A DNA stretch of 64,000 nucleotides from Bactericera cockerelli (lineage: Eukaryota; Arthropoda; Insecta; Hemiptera; Triozidae): contig CM044959.1 of assembly GCA_024516035.1 (NCBI GenBank), positions 8,561,665 to 8,625,664 on the forward strand. The letters run 5' to 3'. The notes below the pieces were generated by a model, which saw only the letters and a list, made by a program, of their open reading frames with translations, was not told the origin of the DNA and did not search any database. This document shows, one piece after another, positions 1-13,200 of the stretch; position 1 is the first letter of the stretch; every line of letters starts with the position of its first letter. The translations under genes and the position numbers were made by a program.

Positions 1-66
1 ACTAAGGGCCGTATTAGTGCGTGGTAAGCAACTAAGGGCCGTATTAGTGCGCGGTAAGCAACTCAG
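1..66. repeat. Tandem 30-bp repeat, about two copies
   Basis: Two near-identical 30-bp units starting actaagggccgtattagtg, with a third partial and diverged unit. The array runs off the left edge of the window. Confidence 0.85.
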
Positions 67-85
67 GGCCGTATAAGTGTGCGGT

Positions 86-301
86 CACAACGAGGACCCT
101 GGACTATAGCCTACACCCTCGACCCTGGTACCTACAGCTTCATACAGACAATTTTCGGGACTCCGTTGTGGCCGCTTACATTCAATGAAGTCTCAATTTT
201 TTTTTTTTTTTTTTTGGTATTCACTTTTTTAGTTAATACCAATTGTCTATATCAAGCTGTAGGTACCAGGGTCGAGGGTATAGGCCAGGGTCCTCGTTGT
301 G
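86..301. mobile_element. Foldback MITE with about 66-bp inverted arms
   Basis: The left arm, starting cacaacgaggaccctgg, is repeated inverted at the right end with few mismatches. About 80 bp of T-rich spacer separates the arms. There is no coding capacity. Confidence 0.8.
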
Positions 302-303
302 GA

Positions 304-436
304 AAGGGCGAAATTAATAGACGTTTTTGTAACACCTCTGTGACACTAAGTCACGGATTGCGTACTGTATAAGGTAGGGAAAACCGACGCTTAGCAACGA
401 CTTAAGTTATCGATGTTGACTATAAATTTCGCCCTT
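304..436. mobile_element. MITE family A (TIR agggcggaattaatagac)
   Basis: About 132 bp, with inverted ends of the form agggcg-aattaatagac and a conserved core (acctctgtgg, gtcacggattgcgtactg). The same family recurs near 8.8, 33.8, 35.4, 40.5, 52.4 and 54.5 kb. The family resembles no autonomous transposon that I can name. Confidence 0.85.
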
Positions 437-438
437 AA

Positions 439-710
439 CCCATTGCCTACCATGGGTAGCACATTTGCAAGACACTGGTATTGCCTGGGGTACCGGGGTT
501 ACATATATGCTAGACACGTTTGAACCTTCTTGGGTACCATGTATAGCATATATGCAAGACAATTTGTCTAGCGCATATGCTATACAAGGTCCCTAGTGAC
601 AAGGAAATATGGGTTTTTTTGTCTGGGGGACCGCGTGTTGAACATATTTTGAGGAAAATACCCTTGGTCCCCAGGGCAAGTTTCATAAAAATGGCTTGGT
701 AGGCAATGGG
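439..710. mobile_element. piggyBac-like MITE with TTAA target duplication
   Basis: A 272-bp element bounded by TTAA at 435-438 and 711-714. Its perfect 14-bp terminal inverted repeat is cccattgcctacca. TTAA targets and C-rich termini are typical of piggyBac-type elements. It has no ORF and abuts the family A MITE on its left. Confidence 0.8.
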
Positions 711-715
711 TTAAT

Positions 716-841
716 TTAAGTGGACACTTTCAGCTGACTCAGGCTACAGTGCTCTGTGATTGGTTGAAACTTCCACTAAAGGTAGTGTTAAGGGATAGTG
801 TCCACTTAGATTAAATCTAATCCTGATTCATAATTCGGTCA
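716..841. mobile_element. MITE family B, partial copy
   Basis: Shares the segments 'agtggacact', 'aagggatagtgtccac' and 'aatcctgattcataattcgg' with the copies at 40131-40378 and 53936-54274. One end is missing. Confidence 0.6.
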
Positions 842-1084
842 TAAGAACCATAATATTATAAAACAGATACCTCGTCTTTTATACCTCGTGAGGAAAAATG
901 AGTATCTACTATGATGTGAGCAGCGACCAGTGGCGGTATTGCTGCCGGATTCAGTGTAGATTTTGTAAACGCGTTTGAGCAGTTCTCAAATATGATAACT
1001 TATAAGTCTTATAACTTTATTTATATAAATACAAATTATTATAAATTTACACTTTATTTATTAAAATATAATTATTTCCCTCAG
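842..1084 (+). other. AT-rich stretch before the first visible hydrolase exon
   Basis: Holds fragments of two SINE groups (tctcgtgaggaaaaatgag-type text near 880-945 and a SINE group 4 tail near 960-1005), then an AT-rich tract and polypyrimidine ending in the acceptor CAG at 1082-1084. No upstream coding exon was seen. Confidence 0.5.
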
Positions 1085-1277
1085 GTTTTGAACGATCTCA
1101 AGACCCGGATCCGCTCCACGAACACGCTGGCTCCGCCTCTGGAAGGAGTTGGATTCGAGTACGGATTCAACTCGGATTATCTGAAGGTGGTTCTGGATTA
1201 CTGGGCGAACAACTACAGCTGGAGGAAATTCGAGACCTCGTTCAACAAGTTCCCGCAGTTCAAAACTCGGATCTCGG
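1085..1277 (+). CDS. Epoxide hydrolase exon (N-terminal region)
   Basis: Acceptor CAG at 1082-1084, donor GTACGA at 1278. Starts in phase 0 and leaves one base. Encodes VLNDLKTRI...FEYGFN...YLKVVLDYWANNYSW, the conserved EH N-terminal segment before the hydrolase core. The donor is followed 13 bp later by a SINE. Confidence 0.9.
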
Positions 1278-4200
1278 GTACGAAAGTAGCGCGCGATTAG
1301 CTCAGTGGTTAAGCACTCGCTTGCCATGCGGAAGGTGCCGCGTTCGAACCCCCGTGCCGACAATTTTTTTGTATTTTTAATTTGGTTACAATTGTTTGTA
1401 AGGAATACCTTCTGGTGCGCTTGTGTTGACCCAGCACCTAATTGGGAAATATTGTGTCACTTCTCGCCCATCAGAGGGGAGGCATACTACGGGATGGGTA
1501 GGCTACAACATAGTCCACAAGCGTCTACAGGAGCTCCTGTTTCATGGCTACGAAATAAAAACGGCTGTGAAACACTCATCTTTAAAAAGAAAAAAAGAAT
1601 TCAGGGCGGTCGCCTGCTAGATAGCCAGTTTATAGCTAGATATGAAGCCTTCTTCTTCTTCTTCTTTTATTTGGTTTTAACACGGGCTGACCGACCTCAG
1701 TAGCTTGCTCGATAGGGCGGCGGTTCAAGTACCGGTGTAAGCGTAGATTCAGTGGTGCGAGTTTGATTAGTTGTGATAGCGCGAAAGTGATTAACACAAA
1801 TATGATAACTTTTTTTATTTGGTTTTACCCTCGCTTTCGTCTGCATGGTCATATCACGACGGGGGTGTTACACTCCATTCGCACGAAACTCACAAACCAG
1901 CTACCCACATTAACCTCACCCAGCCTGAGTGGGGCTGGAAATAGCTAGCATCACGACTACTCGAATGGTTACGCATCCAAGTCCTATCCTTGCTGGACGT
2001 TTCTTAAATTTAGTGACAGAACGAGAACTGGTGTATGCAACGTGCCATCGAAACCGACACTGGCTACAGAGCACATTCAGCTAGTAATTTCAGCATCCGC
2101 TTGATTATCACATAAATATCACAAGTATCTGTCCCTATCTCACGGACACGGAATTATTATTATCATCATCATTGGGTGGCGTCATCGTGAACGATGGTAG
2201 GCAGACAGTGGAGGAATGACTCATCACTTCTACCACTGTCTTTGCAAGGAGGCTAACAAATGACAAGGGCCCCCAGAACCAAGCCAATGCTGGTCCACTC
2301 CCTGTTTATAGTCCCCCAGCCAGACTGCTGGTCTACTCCCTGTTTATAGTCCCCCAGCCAGATTATTCTTATTATTATATCACATAAAAATTGATGATTT
2401 TTTTTTTTAAACTTACATGTTTTCTCAATTTCTAGGCCTCAACATCCATTTCGTTCGAGTGTCCCCTCAAGTCCCCGCCAGCATCAAGGTCTACCCTCTC
2501 CTCATCTTGCATGGATGGCCAGGCTCCGTCAAAGAGTTCCAACGATTCATTCCTCTCTTGACGAAACCCCGGCCGGATAAGAACTTTGTGTTTGAGGTAG
2601 GTACTTCGGCCGCTGGATAAAACGCAGGCTGGGTAAGGTTGATTTTTTTTTTTTGGTTAAGTTCACGGAGAAATTACTCCATTTTTATATTAATATCAAA
2701 ATAATAATTTTAGATATCAAAAAAATGAGAAACTGAGTTAGTTGTCCAGCGAATAATCGGTAAAAGCCCCGTCTGTAATTGTTATACAGGGTGTCCCGTA
2801 TACAGATGCAAATATTTTGAGGGTAGGTTCAGCCCACCGTGGACTATCATATGAGCGAAACTTGCAGTGGGGCATTTTGCTTCGTTAAAGAGTTAAGGCC
2901 AAATCCCTGTTTTTCCCACAGGTCTAGAGGTCACTTGGATCGATGCACGTTTTTAAAGAAATGATAGCCAGTAAGTAATTTTTGACTTCATGTATGGATA
3001 GTCATGCATATTTCCTTTGAAATGCAGTTGGTTGCATAAAAAAATATTGAAAGACCAGAGAGATATTTAATCATAAGTTCAATACTTTTCTAAAATTTGA
3101 TTTTTCCCTTTCGTGAATTTAGAGTACTTCTACAATTGCAATTCTGCGTATCACTAGTTAAAAAAATACCCTATTATGTTTAGTTTTATAAAAAAGAAAG
3201 CTCATTTATATTAATTTAAAGATCATCGAACGCAGTACACACAAAGCTCAAAAAACACTTCTGAATCATGATGGAAAATTCAAAGTTGGCTGAATTTTAA
3301 CAGAATTGGCGCGTAATTTGAGGTATAAATACACTACTCTGGGATGTTTAACAGAGGAAAATTGATCATTCACAGTGGTCGGTCGGTGTGAACTTTTATG
3401 TGAATGGGGTTACGGAATCACAGGGTTATCATGAGGAAAAATGAGAGAGGCAGCAACGAAAGTAGCAACCAGTGGTGTAATTATGGAAAAAGAATACACA
3501 TGGAGAAAGACGCTACCAACAAAAATTATGATTTTATTTTTAGAAGTAAAATTAAAAATATCATTTTTGTGTTTATCACAATCATGATATCAAAAACATA
3601 ACAAATAGTGCCGAAAATTAACCTTGGGTAAAACTCGAACATCCAACCTTAAGGTTACTATTATTATTAATATTTTATTTTTATTTTATAAACAATTGGA
3701 CCAAGCTTTATTTACATTTTTTTTTTTTTTTTTTTACAATGAACATGGTAACAATTTGTGAAATAAATATAAACAAAGACTGATCAAGGGTGGTGATACA
3801 GTGATAAATGTTTGTAGTTTATCAATAAACATTCTGCATGATACATTCTGCAACACAGGACATGAAATGAAAAATGAAAAGAACCCAAAAGAATATGTAG
3901 CGAACCAAGGGCGAGGTTTAAAGCTTGTGGCTTTCTCTTCCACCGAACAAATTGATCGCCTTGTTATTTTAACTATTAGATTTGATTGATATAGTTGGTT
4001 AATAGAACTAATTGTACTCAGAAAATTTTCATTTATAACTTGCAGTTGGCACAAAAATAGTCACACAGACCGCTTCAGGCATTGAGTGTTCTTCAAAATG
4101 CAATAGCGCCCAGATTCAAAATTTGAAAGATGTGTTTCTCTCCTTCTGGTGCCGTTTGATAAGGCGTATCTCATTCGTTCCTTCACGCGTCTGAAAGAAC

Positions 4201-7200
4201 TTTGTATTTATTGAAACAAAATAGCAAAGGGTATTTTTTTACTTAGTGATACGCAGAATTGCAATTGTAGAAGTACTCTAAATTCACGAAAGGGAAAACA
4301 GGGAAAAATCGAATTTTAGGAAAATATTGAACTTATGATTAAATATCTCTCTGGTCTTTCAATAATTTTTCATGCAACCAACTGCATTTCAAGGGAAATA
4401 TGCATGACTATCCATACATGAAGTCAAAAATTACTTACTGGCTACCATTTCTTTAAAAACGTGCATCGATCTAAGTGACCTCTAGACCTGTGGGAAAAAC
4501 AGGGATTTGGCCATAACTCTTTAACGAAGCAAAATGCCCCACTGCAAGTTTCGCTCATATGTATGATAGTCCACGGTGGGCTGAACCTACCCTCAAAATA
4601 TTTGCATCTGTATACGGGACACCCTGTATACAGTAGAATCCCGTCAGCACAAAATTCATGGGACAGAATCTTCTCATTTCGAGTTATCGATGAGAGTTTC
4701 GAGTTGTTCGATAAGGCGGCGGACTCGTAACCTGGAGGTCGGTGGTTCGAGTCCCGGTTTCAGAGTAGATTTAGTAAAGAGAGTCTGGGTAGTTGTTACA
4801 TCACAAATACGATAACTTAACTGTAGAAGGTACCTCGTTATTAAATTTTTCGAAAAGCATATACAAAAGTCTGGCTCGGGGACGTTAAACAGGGAGAAGA
4901 CCAGTGTCCCGCTAGAGGATTATAAACAGATAACAGACTAGCCAACCCTTACAAGCCAGGCTAGCTTGCAGTTTCCGAAGGGTTTAATGGCTTATAAAGA
5001 AAAGTCCAAGTCCTCATGATGGTTGATTGCACATAGTCCAAGTCCTCATGATGGTTGATGTGGTTCAGGACGAGCCAACTTTGAAATAAAGTTGGTTGGA
5101 GACCATCACTCACCCCTCCAGCTGTAGCCAAGCTGGCTACAACAACAACATCAATAATAAAAATGTTTTCCCTTCTCTGCTCAGGTGATCGCGCCTTCAC
5201 TACCCGGCTACGGCTGGTCTGAGGCCGCAGTCAGGCCGGGACTAGGGGCCGCACAGATCGGTCTCCTGATGAAGAAGCTAATGGTCCGATTGGGCCACAA
5301 CGAGTTCTATGTTCAGGGAGGAGATTGGGGGTCCTTCATTGGGTCCAACATGGCAACACTGTACCCGGAGAAGTAAGCAGTTAATAATACCTGAATTTTT
5401 GTATGTGTGCTATCTGTGCTATACACTATAAAAATAAAATTTACAATTTACAGAAAAATAATAATAATAATATCGCCTTATTTATACTGCCCGATTAAGA
5501 CTATTAAAGTCCCAGTATTCAAGCAGTAAGCCCAAGACATATTATTATGTGGAAAAAATCCCAAATGGGAGGATAACTTGTCATGTCCCGGCTGGGTTTT
5601 GAACCCACAACCTCTGGAATCTCTGGATTCACAGAGTACCGTCTTTACCACTGAGCTACCGGGACAGACTACTCTGTACACTAATTTAAAAAAAAAAACC
5701 CCCCTGTCGTGATCTCTTATGGTTGCAGGGTTTTCCATGAAACACTTACAATTAACACTGCGACCTAATAAGAACTTTTGTGATCAGTTGATTTTATTTG
5801 GTTTTAACGTCTTGATTGAGATAGATAATAAGGACGGGGGTTTTACCATCCATTCGCTGGGAATCGTACCAGCTCTACCCACATTAACCTCACCCAGCCT
5901 GGGTAGGGCCGCAAATGCCAACCTCACGTGTTTGGAGGGAACAGAATTTCCTCCGAAAAATCTACCGCAACCGGGGATCGAACTCAGGATCTCTGGACTA
6001 CGCGCAGTGGTCTCAACAGTCACGCCACGGAGTCTGGCTTAAAATTACAGGCATGAATAATACATTACCTTGAGCAGTTGTCAAAGGAGATTTCCTTAGC
6101 TTCTGTGAATGGGGTTGGACCCCGTAAATTCGTAAAAAACAAAATTATAATCTATTATTTCAGTGTCAAAGGGTATCACTCAAATATGTGCGTGGTCCAC
6201 ACAGCTCTGGCCACTCTGAAGCACCTAGTGGGGGCCTTGTATCCGCCACTGATTGTAGATGAGGAATACAAGGACCGCATGTACCCCATCAGTGGCGTGA
6301 TTGACAAAATGATACTGGAGTCTGGCTACTATCACATCCAAGCCACGAAACCGGACACAGTGGGTAAGTGCTGGGTCAGTGGGTCGAGATTAACACGACT
6401 CGAAAAATATCATTACTAAATAAAATATCATTATTATTATAGTAAGCTTTATTAGGTAGAACAAAAATATACACAGTAAAATACAATGAAATTAAAAAGT
6501 AAGGGTTGGTTGAAAGAGATTGCCACAGGCAATAACCCCGCCCTTTAGGTAGGACTTTAGCTTCTTTCTCTTTTTTGTTCCTGTTTCTTTGCTTTATCTA
6601 TTTAATTTTCCTTTTTAATTTCATTGTATTTTACTTTATAATTATTTTTTTGTTCTACCTAATAAAGCTTACTAGAATAATAATAACATTTTGTTGCGCA
6701 ACGCTTTGAAGGCAGGAAAAATCTTTCTAAGACCCCCAGGCCCGTCCTGACCTGGGGTGTGGGATTTCCACCCTCTAAAAACCCACCTTCACAAAGAGCT
6801 AACCGCACTTGGAACCGAAAAATATCATTACTTCAAGCATTCCTGATATTCCTACTTCTACATTTTACGGATGGATAGTCTAGATACCCGTCTTAACGCT
6901 AACCTTGAGAAGAGCGTCTTTTTTTTTGGCATTGGTAGGCATAGGCAAGGCCATTCCATACAGCCAAGAGAAGGGCTTCAATGATATTGTCTTTTGGCTT
7001 TTTGGCGAGACTCTCTATGATTACCTACTTCTTTTTGTATAAAACAGTTTACATGAAATTGCAAATTTATACATTTGTTTGCGTGTAATGCGAATGATCT
7101 AGAACAGTGTTTTTCAAACTTTTTGACTCCACCACCTCTTTCAGAATGGTTCTGGTGGCTCGACTTTTTTTCCTCTAGCAAAAAATTCAAAGACTCAGGC

Positions 7201-10200
7201 AGAGAATGCCTAAGGCATTAACTTCGCCCCGGATATCAAAACAATTGTAAATAATAATTAATGTAAATGTAATGTAAAAAGCCTTTATTTGTACAATTAA
7301 ATTTACACACAACATAATTACATAGTATATAGGCATCTTGTACAAAATCAGATTAGACTAATACCTGAGGCCTTTTTTTGTATATATATTTTTAAGTTTT
7401 TTGTTTTTAATTGATTGTTTTGTTTTGCATCGATGATTGTTATGTAAAAAAATAAAGTGTAAATAAATAAATTTCTTTCTTTCTTTATAACTGAAAAAAT
7501 TCACGACCCCCCCTGAAAATTCCTCACGACACCCCGGAGGTCGCGACCCACAGTTTGAAAAACACTGATCTAGAATACCTAGACGTTAAAGAGACCTTCA
7601 ATAATTAAAAAAAAGTTGTAAAAAAAAGCTGCCATCCCATTCCTTCAGGCATTTCTCTCTCCGACTCCCCTGCTGGCTTAGCAGCCTCCATTCTAGCCTC
7701 CTTCGCCTCGGGTACAAATCCAACATGGCGGAAACTACCCGACGGAGGCCTCCCCAGGGTTCTGTCCTTGGACCATCTCTTGGATGACGTCACGCTCTAT
7801 TGGGTCACGAATACAGTGACGTCATCGTTGCGTTTGTTCAAAGAAGCGGGACGAGGGGAGGACGGGGTGGTTCAGAGGTATATTTTGTGGGCGGGGTCTA
7901 CTGTGTATGATTCAAAGGCATAATTTTAGGGCGGAGTCTAGTGGGGATTGTAGGTCCAGTAGTGTTGGTGAGCTGTAGACGCGTGGTTTGTTTGAATGTT
8001 AGAGATCATCAGTCATCAATTAATGAATTTACTGTTTATTTTAATTTATTTTTTGTATATTTAAATCTACAAATGAACACCAGGTCTTGTTTTTTTTAAG
8101 GCCTGTGAGAGTTACCACTGACTGTTGTAGTTACACTTTCTAACTCAAATCTAAGTTGCCAAAATAGATAGTCACCATAAGGGACTATGACTGCCTGTCT
8201 CGTTAGCACAATGGTAAAGGTAAATTTAGCGATTCCAGAGGTCGCGGGTTCGAAATCCAGCTGGGACATGACAAGTTATCCTCCCATTTGGGATTTTTAC
8301 CACATAATATTACGTATTGGACTTACTGCTGGAATAATGGGACTTGATAGTCCTAATCGTCCAATAAATAAGGTATTATTATTATGACTAGCTTATAGGA
8401 CTAACAAGACTGAAACATCAGCATCTTTGCATCTCTGATAGCTGTCACCTGATGGAAAAGTCTTAAGTTCTTTTGTAGATTTAAATATCCTTGTATTTTC
8501 ATCTAGTCCATTATTATTAATATTTTGATAATTGTTTCATAAGTAGATCATATCATTAGATATTGTGTCATTATTTCAATCCCATTGAATTCTCATCGAA
8601 GTTGGAGCCCCAATTTCAATCCCATTTAGCTCCACTTTAGCGTCGTTCATTAATTCGGGCTTTATAGCCGTATTTATGAACAGAGAATTTCGTCTGAGCA
8701 ATGTCTCAAGCAGGATTTCCTGACATAATTATCCAATACCTTGCTTGAGTCATTGCTTAAATAAATTCTCTGTTCATAAATACTAGTGTTAGGGCGGAAT
8801 TATTAGACGTTTTTGTAATACCTCTGTGGCGTCAAGTCTCGGATTGCGTACTGTCTAAAATAGGAAAAACCTACCATCGCATCGGTATGACTTAGGCCCG
8901 TATTTTTGAACGACCCTAAAACAAATTTAGTGTGAGTGGTCCGGATACGCGTGCGCAATGAATCATATCAGCCACAGAGACAGAATTTATTTTGAACTTA
9001 AGTTTTGAACGCTTCTTACAAATCTTGAGCGCAGCTCAGCGCATGAGCAGAAACCATTTCAGCCAGAAAGATGTAGATATAAATATAAATAAACAACACG
9101 TTTCTTTGCATTTCCAATCAGCTGACCCTAAAAGTGAATGAAATTTGTTGAAATTTTGAAGTGTCGAAATTGGTCACTTTACAATTGCCGGTGATTTCTC
9201 ATCGGTATTTTTGAAATTCGTGAAGACACATTATAATATTTCTTGGAAGTGATTTTACTTCCTAACTATTATTGTATTTTATTTATTTAGCAAATAGATA
9301 ACCTTTTTAACAAATTTGTGATAATCCCTTATAATTATGCTGGCAATGTTCGAGAAACAAACAAAACGCTAATTTTGCACCGCCAAGAAAGAAAGAAAGA
9401 AAAGCTTTTTTATATACCTACGTACATCCACGTATTTTCTTTGGGAAGACGAACATATTTCAAGAGATATCCTTAATTTTGAATGGCCTAATAGAGCCTG
9501 AAAGACCTGAAGACATCTGATTGAGAAAAAAGTTTGCTTACAAGTAGTTTGGACAAACTAATTTACAATAGACATGTTGTATTTATTGAAAGTTAAATAT
9601 TTGTCATTATATTCTAAATATTAATAAAAAATATTATATGTATCTTTTAATCAAGTATATATGCAAAATAAAAATATTTTTACTGTACCCTCCTCATTAT
9701 AGGACAAAGGTAGCATTTACCTATCTCGTTTTTTTTCATATTACGACGGGGGTTTTACCCTGCGATCGTAGGAAACTCACAAACCTTCTACCCACATTAA
9801 CTTCAGCCAGCCTGGGTTGGGTCGAAATGCCCGCATCACGAAGTCTTCACCTGGACGTTGCTTAACTTTGGTGGTCCCACGAGAACCGGTGCATTCACAG
9901 CGCCATCAACGCTGGCTCTATCTGGTTTATTTGTGATTTTATATCACAACGTATGTCGGTAGGTTGACGAAATTTCAAGTAACATATTCATTTTTTATTC
10001 TCGTATGACACAAGTGGTCGTCTCTACCAATACTCATTTTTCCACACCAGATATTAGTGAACCACGTAACATCCAAAATACAGATATAAAAAAGTCTAAT
10101 TCCTCCGGAATTCAAACTCAGCTCACTTCAATGTAAGTCTGGTGCGCTAGACCACTCGGACACTGTGACTCCTGACACCGTCGAGCATAAAAAGTCTTTG

Positions 10201-13200
10201 AAGGGGTTGGGAAATCATGAATAATGAGTACATTTGGTAGATACCTGTGTAGAAAATAAGTAGAATGAAAACATTGAAAAGAGAACATTGGATATGTGAT
10301 AAAACAATGAATTAACATTTTTCTTTATTAATAAATTAATTCAATTATTGAACAATAGATAGCACAGTCTGAGTTGGACCGGGAATAGCTAGCATCAAGA
10401 TTGTCCAAAATTTAAATGGTCACCCATCCGAGTCCTGAATTCGCTGGACGTTGCTTATCATAATCGACGGACCGAAAACTGGTGAATTCAACGTGCCATC
10501 GACACTAGTATCAACATTCAACTTGCCTGTGAGATATAAATTGTAGGTACTTCTTTCGCTGAGAAGGCTGAGATCGGAATAGTAATAATTATTTTCAATT
10601 TGGCTTCCATCTCGGAAAAAACTTGTTTAAATTCATAAAAAGGATAAAGAAATTTAAAACTATTAAACAAGAAGAATCACCAGGCAAAAATTATTTTTGA
10701 AAAGATTAGAAAATGTAAACAATAACACAGATGATTTTCACACAGAGGTGAAAATACCCTCTGTGTGAAATGGGCCATATTCACAGAAAAATTGTAATTC
10801 CTCGTGAGGAAAGAAAATGTTTGCAAGCTTTATTTTTAGCTTTGTGATGTACATATACCTTTTACTTCCATAGAAACAAAAGCTTTTGATATTTGATAAA
10901 AGAAAAAACTCTTTATTGTACTCAAAACTTTTTTATTGTAGATCGAAGCAACTCCTTTGGATTTCGGAAGAAAAAGCATTTCCTTCTTTTGAATGGGGCC
11001 CAATATTGCGCCTGTGCGGAAACGGCATCGAGCACTGAGGTTATATGACATAGAGGGAACCCGATGTATCAAGATTTGCGTTCAAAAGGGACTATCAGCT
11101 GATTTCAAAATCAATGCCGGACTTGTAGTAATTTTTCTTTCGCGAAAGAGTGGGTACCTAAACTATCTAATTCTTCTGAAATAATATTTTTACTATTTTC
11201 ATACTTACATATTAGTAATTTCTGTCTTTCTTCCTCTTTTACTTTCCTTATTTTCTACTTATTATGTAGTAATATAAGAGTTGGTATCTGACGTGAAAAT
11301 TAAAGATGTTTAGATGTCCGCCTTTACATGAAGTAAACAAAAAATTCAAATAAATTGAACCAATCAGAAGCCGGGATTTGTTGAAAGAGGGACCATCAGC
11401 TGTTCAAAGTTGGACGCATAAATTTGTTCAACTCGAGATAGGTAAGGTTCCCTCTATATTATATGATCTCAGTGGAATCGAGAGATTCATAAGTCACAAT
11501 TTATATACTTAATTGGCCAAAAAATTTCAAAATCCCGACGGTTGTCCCTAAAGTAGTTTTAGGGACGTTCAAAAATACGGGCCTTAATGATTTAAGTTTA
11601 AGTTGCTGCTTGAATCTACAACCGATGCTTATATTAAGTTATCAATTTTGTCTATTCATTTTGCTTTTAATGTTTAATGTACACACTAAGCGCTTTTCTC
11701 GTAGGACCTCCGGTCCGCCCCTGTTACATAATTTATTTCAAACATATTCACAACTTAAATTGTAGTTTTATTTACAATTTTTACAAGGAAATCATACATA
11801 CCTACATGGATACAAATTTACAAATATACATGTTTTTTTTTTATTTATATAACATAATTAAAAATAATCATGTTAATCCATAATCATGTTAATGCATATT
11901 AATCATGTTGCATAATCCTGTTACATAATCATGTTAATCCATAATCATGTGCATAATCATGTTAATCCATAATCATGTTAATCCATAATCATGTTAATCC
12001 ATAATCATGTTAATGCATAATCATGTTGCATAATCCTGTGCATGTGATTCACCCACTTCCTCACCCCACCCCATCAGGCGCGGGACTACAGGACTCCCCC
12101 GCGGGGCTCGCCGCCTACATCCTGGAGAAGTTCGTCACGTGGACAGACAAGTCGTACAGTTTCCTAGACGTCTCGGCGCCGGCGCAGTCGTCTCGAATCG
12201 GCGTCTCGGACAAAGGCAAGCTCGATGACGTCTTGGATGACGTCACGCTCTACTGGGTGACTCAGAGTATCACCAGCTCCGTCAGACTTTACGCGGAGGT
12301 GCAAAACAAGACGAACACGGCCCTGGGTCTCATGAGGTAATGCTGTCCCGGGAATGGGTTATGAAAAGGGTACCCGCAGACGGTCACACACGTCCATGCA
12401 TGCATGATCAGATTGATCAGTCGTACCTATCATGCATGCATGAACCGGCGTACCTGTCATGCATGCATGAACAGTCGTACCTGTCATACATGCATGATCA
12501 GTCGTACCTGTCATGCATGCATGAACAGTCGTACCTGTCATACATGCATGATCAGTCGTACCTGTCATGCATGCATGAGCGTGTGTAGGAGAAAAAGATC
12601 ACGAGCACAATCTCGTTCATTCATGCATGTTTGACCATGCAGTTGAAAGCGACGCTAAATACGAATAAAAAAAAAGACACGAGGAGCAAGGACTCTGATT
12701 GTTGAGTCTCCTCTGTAAATAAATATCATTTAAAAAAAACAGTCGTCTACTGAGTCTTGGCTCTTAGACTCTTCTAATATAGGTACTCTACAACTCTACA
12801 TATAGCTATAGCATCTTGGTTCAAACCACGCCACATCGAACAAGCATGCACGTAGTTAAAATAGACCTTGTTTAAACTGCCCGAACACAAATTTTGGTGG
12901 TGGATAGTGTAGATTTAAGTAGCCATACTACTTCTTCTTTCTTATGGCCTTTTCCCAAACCTACTTGGGGTCGACACTGTCAATTATTTCCTCTTATGTT
13001 TGGTTGGATGTTTCTTGCACTCCTACTTCCACATTTAATGCTGGATGTCCTTCCTAAATGGAGGGTAAAACCCCATCCTGATATGACTAATTGACCACAC
13101 TGTTAAAAAGTGACGAAAAAAAATTATTAATACAATTTTTTTGATGGGTCTGTGATTTGAACCCACGACCATCCGCATGACAAGCGAGACCTTTACGTCT

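Larger units (their letters stand above)
8895..11583. mobile_element. PIF/Harbinger-like non-autonomous element, 2.7 kb
   Basis: Inverted ends start ggcccgtatttttgaacg and agree at roughly 29 of 36 positions. TTA flanks both ends (8892-8894 and 11584-11586), the 3-bp target typical of PIF/Harbinger. The interior is AT-rich, carries two 5S-derived SINEs and shows no convincing transposase. The ORFs at 10836-11072 and 10993-11184 are short and unrecognised. Confidence 0.75.

Noticed and set aside
9638..9865. 75-codon plus-strand frame
   Set aside because: Lies mostly in an antisense 5S-derived SINE; the same spurious peptide text ([16 protein letters not shown]) recurs in every such copy.
12404..12590. 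CRISPR-like array
   Set aside because: Units are contiguous without unique spacers, and the genome is eukaryotic.
12340..12634. Frames with YLSCMHEQS-type repeats on both strands
   Set aside because: Created by the 30-bp minisatellite; no family or flanking coding sequence.
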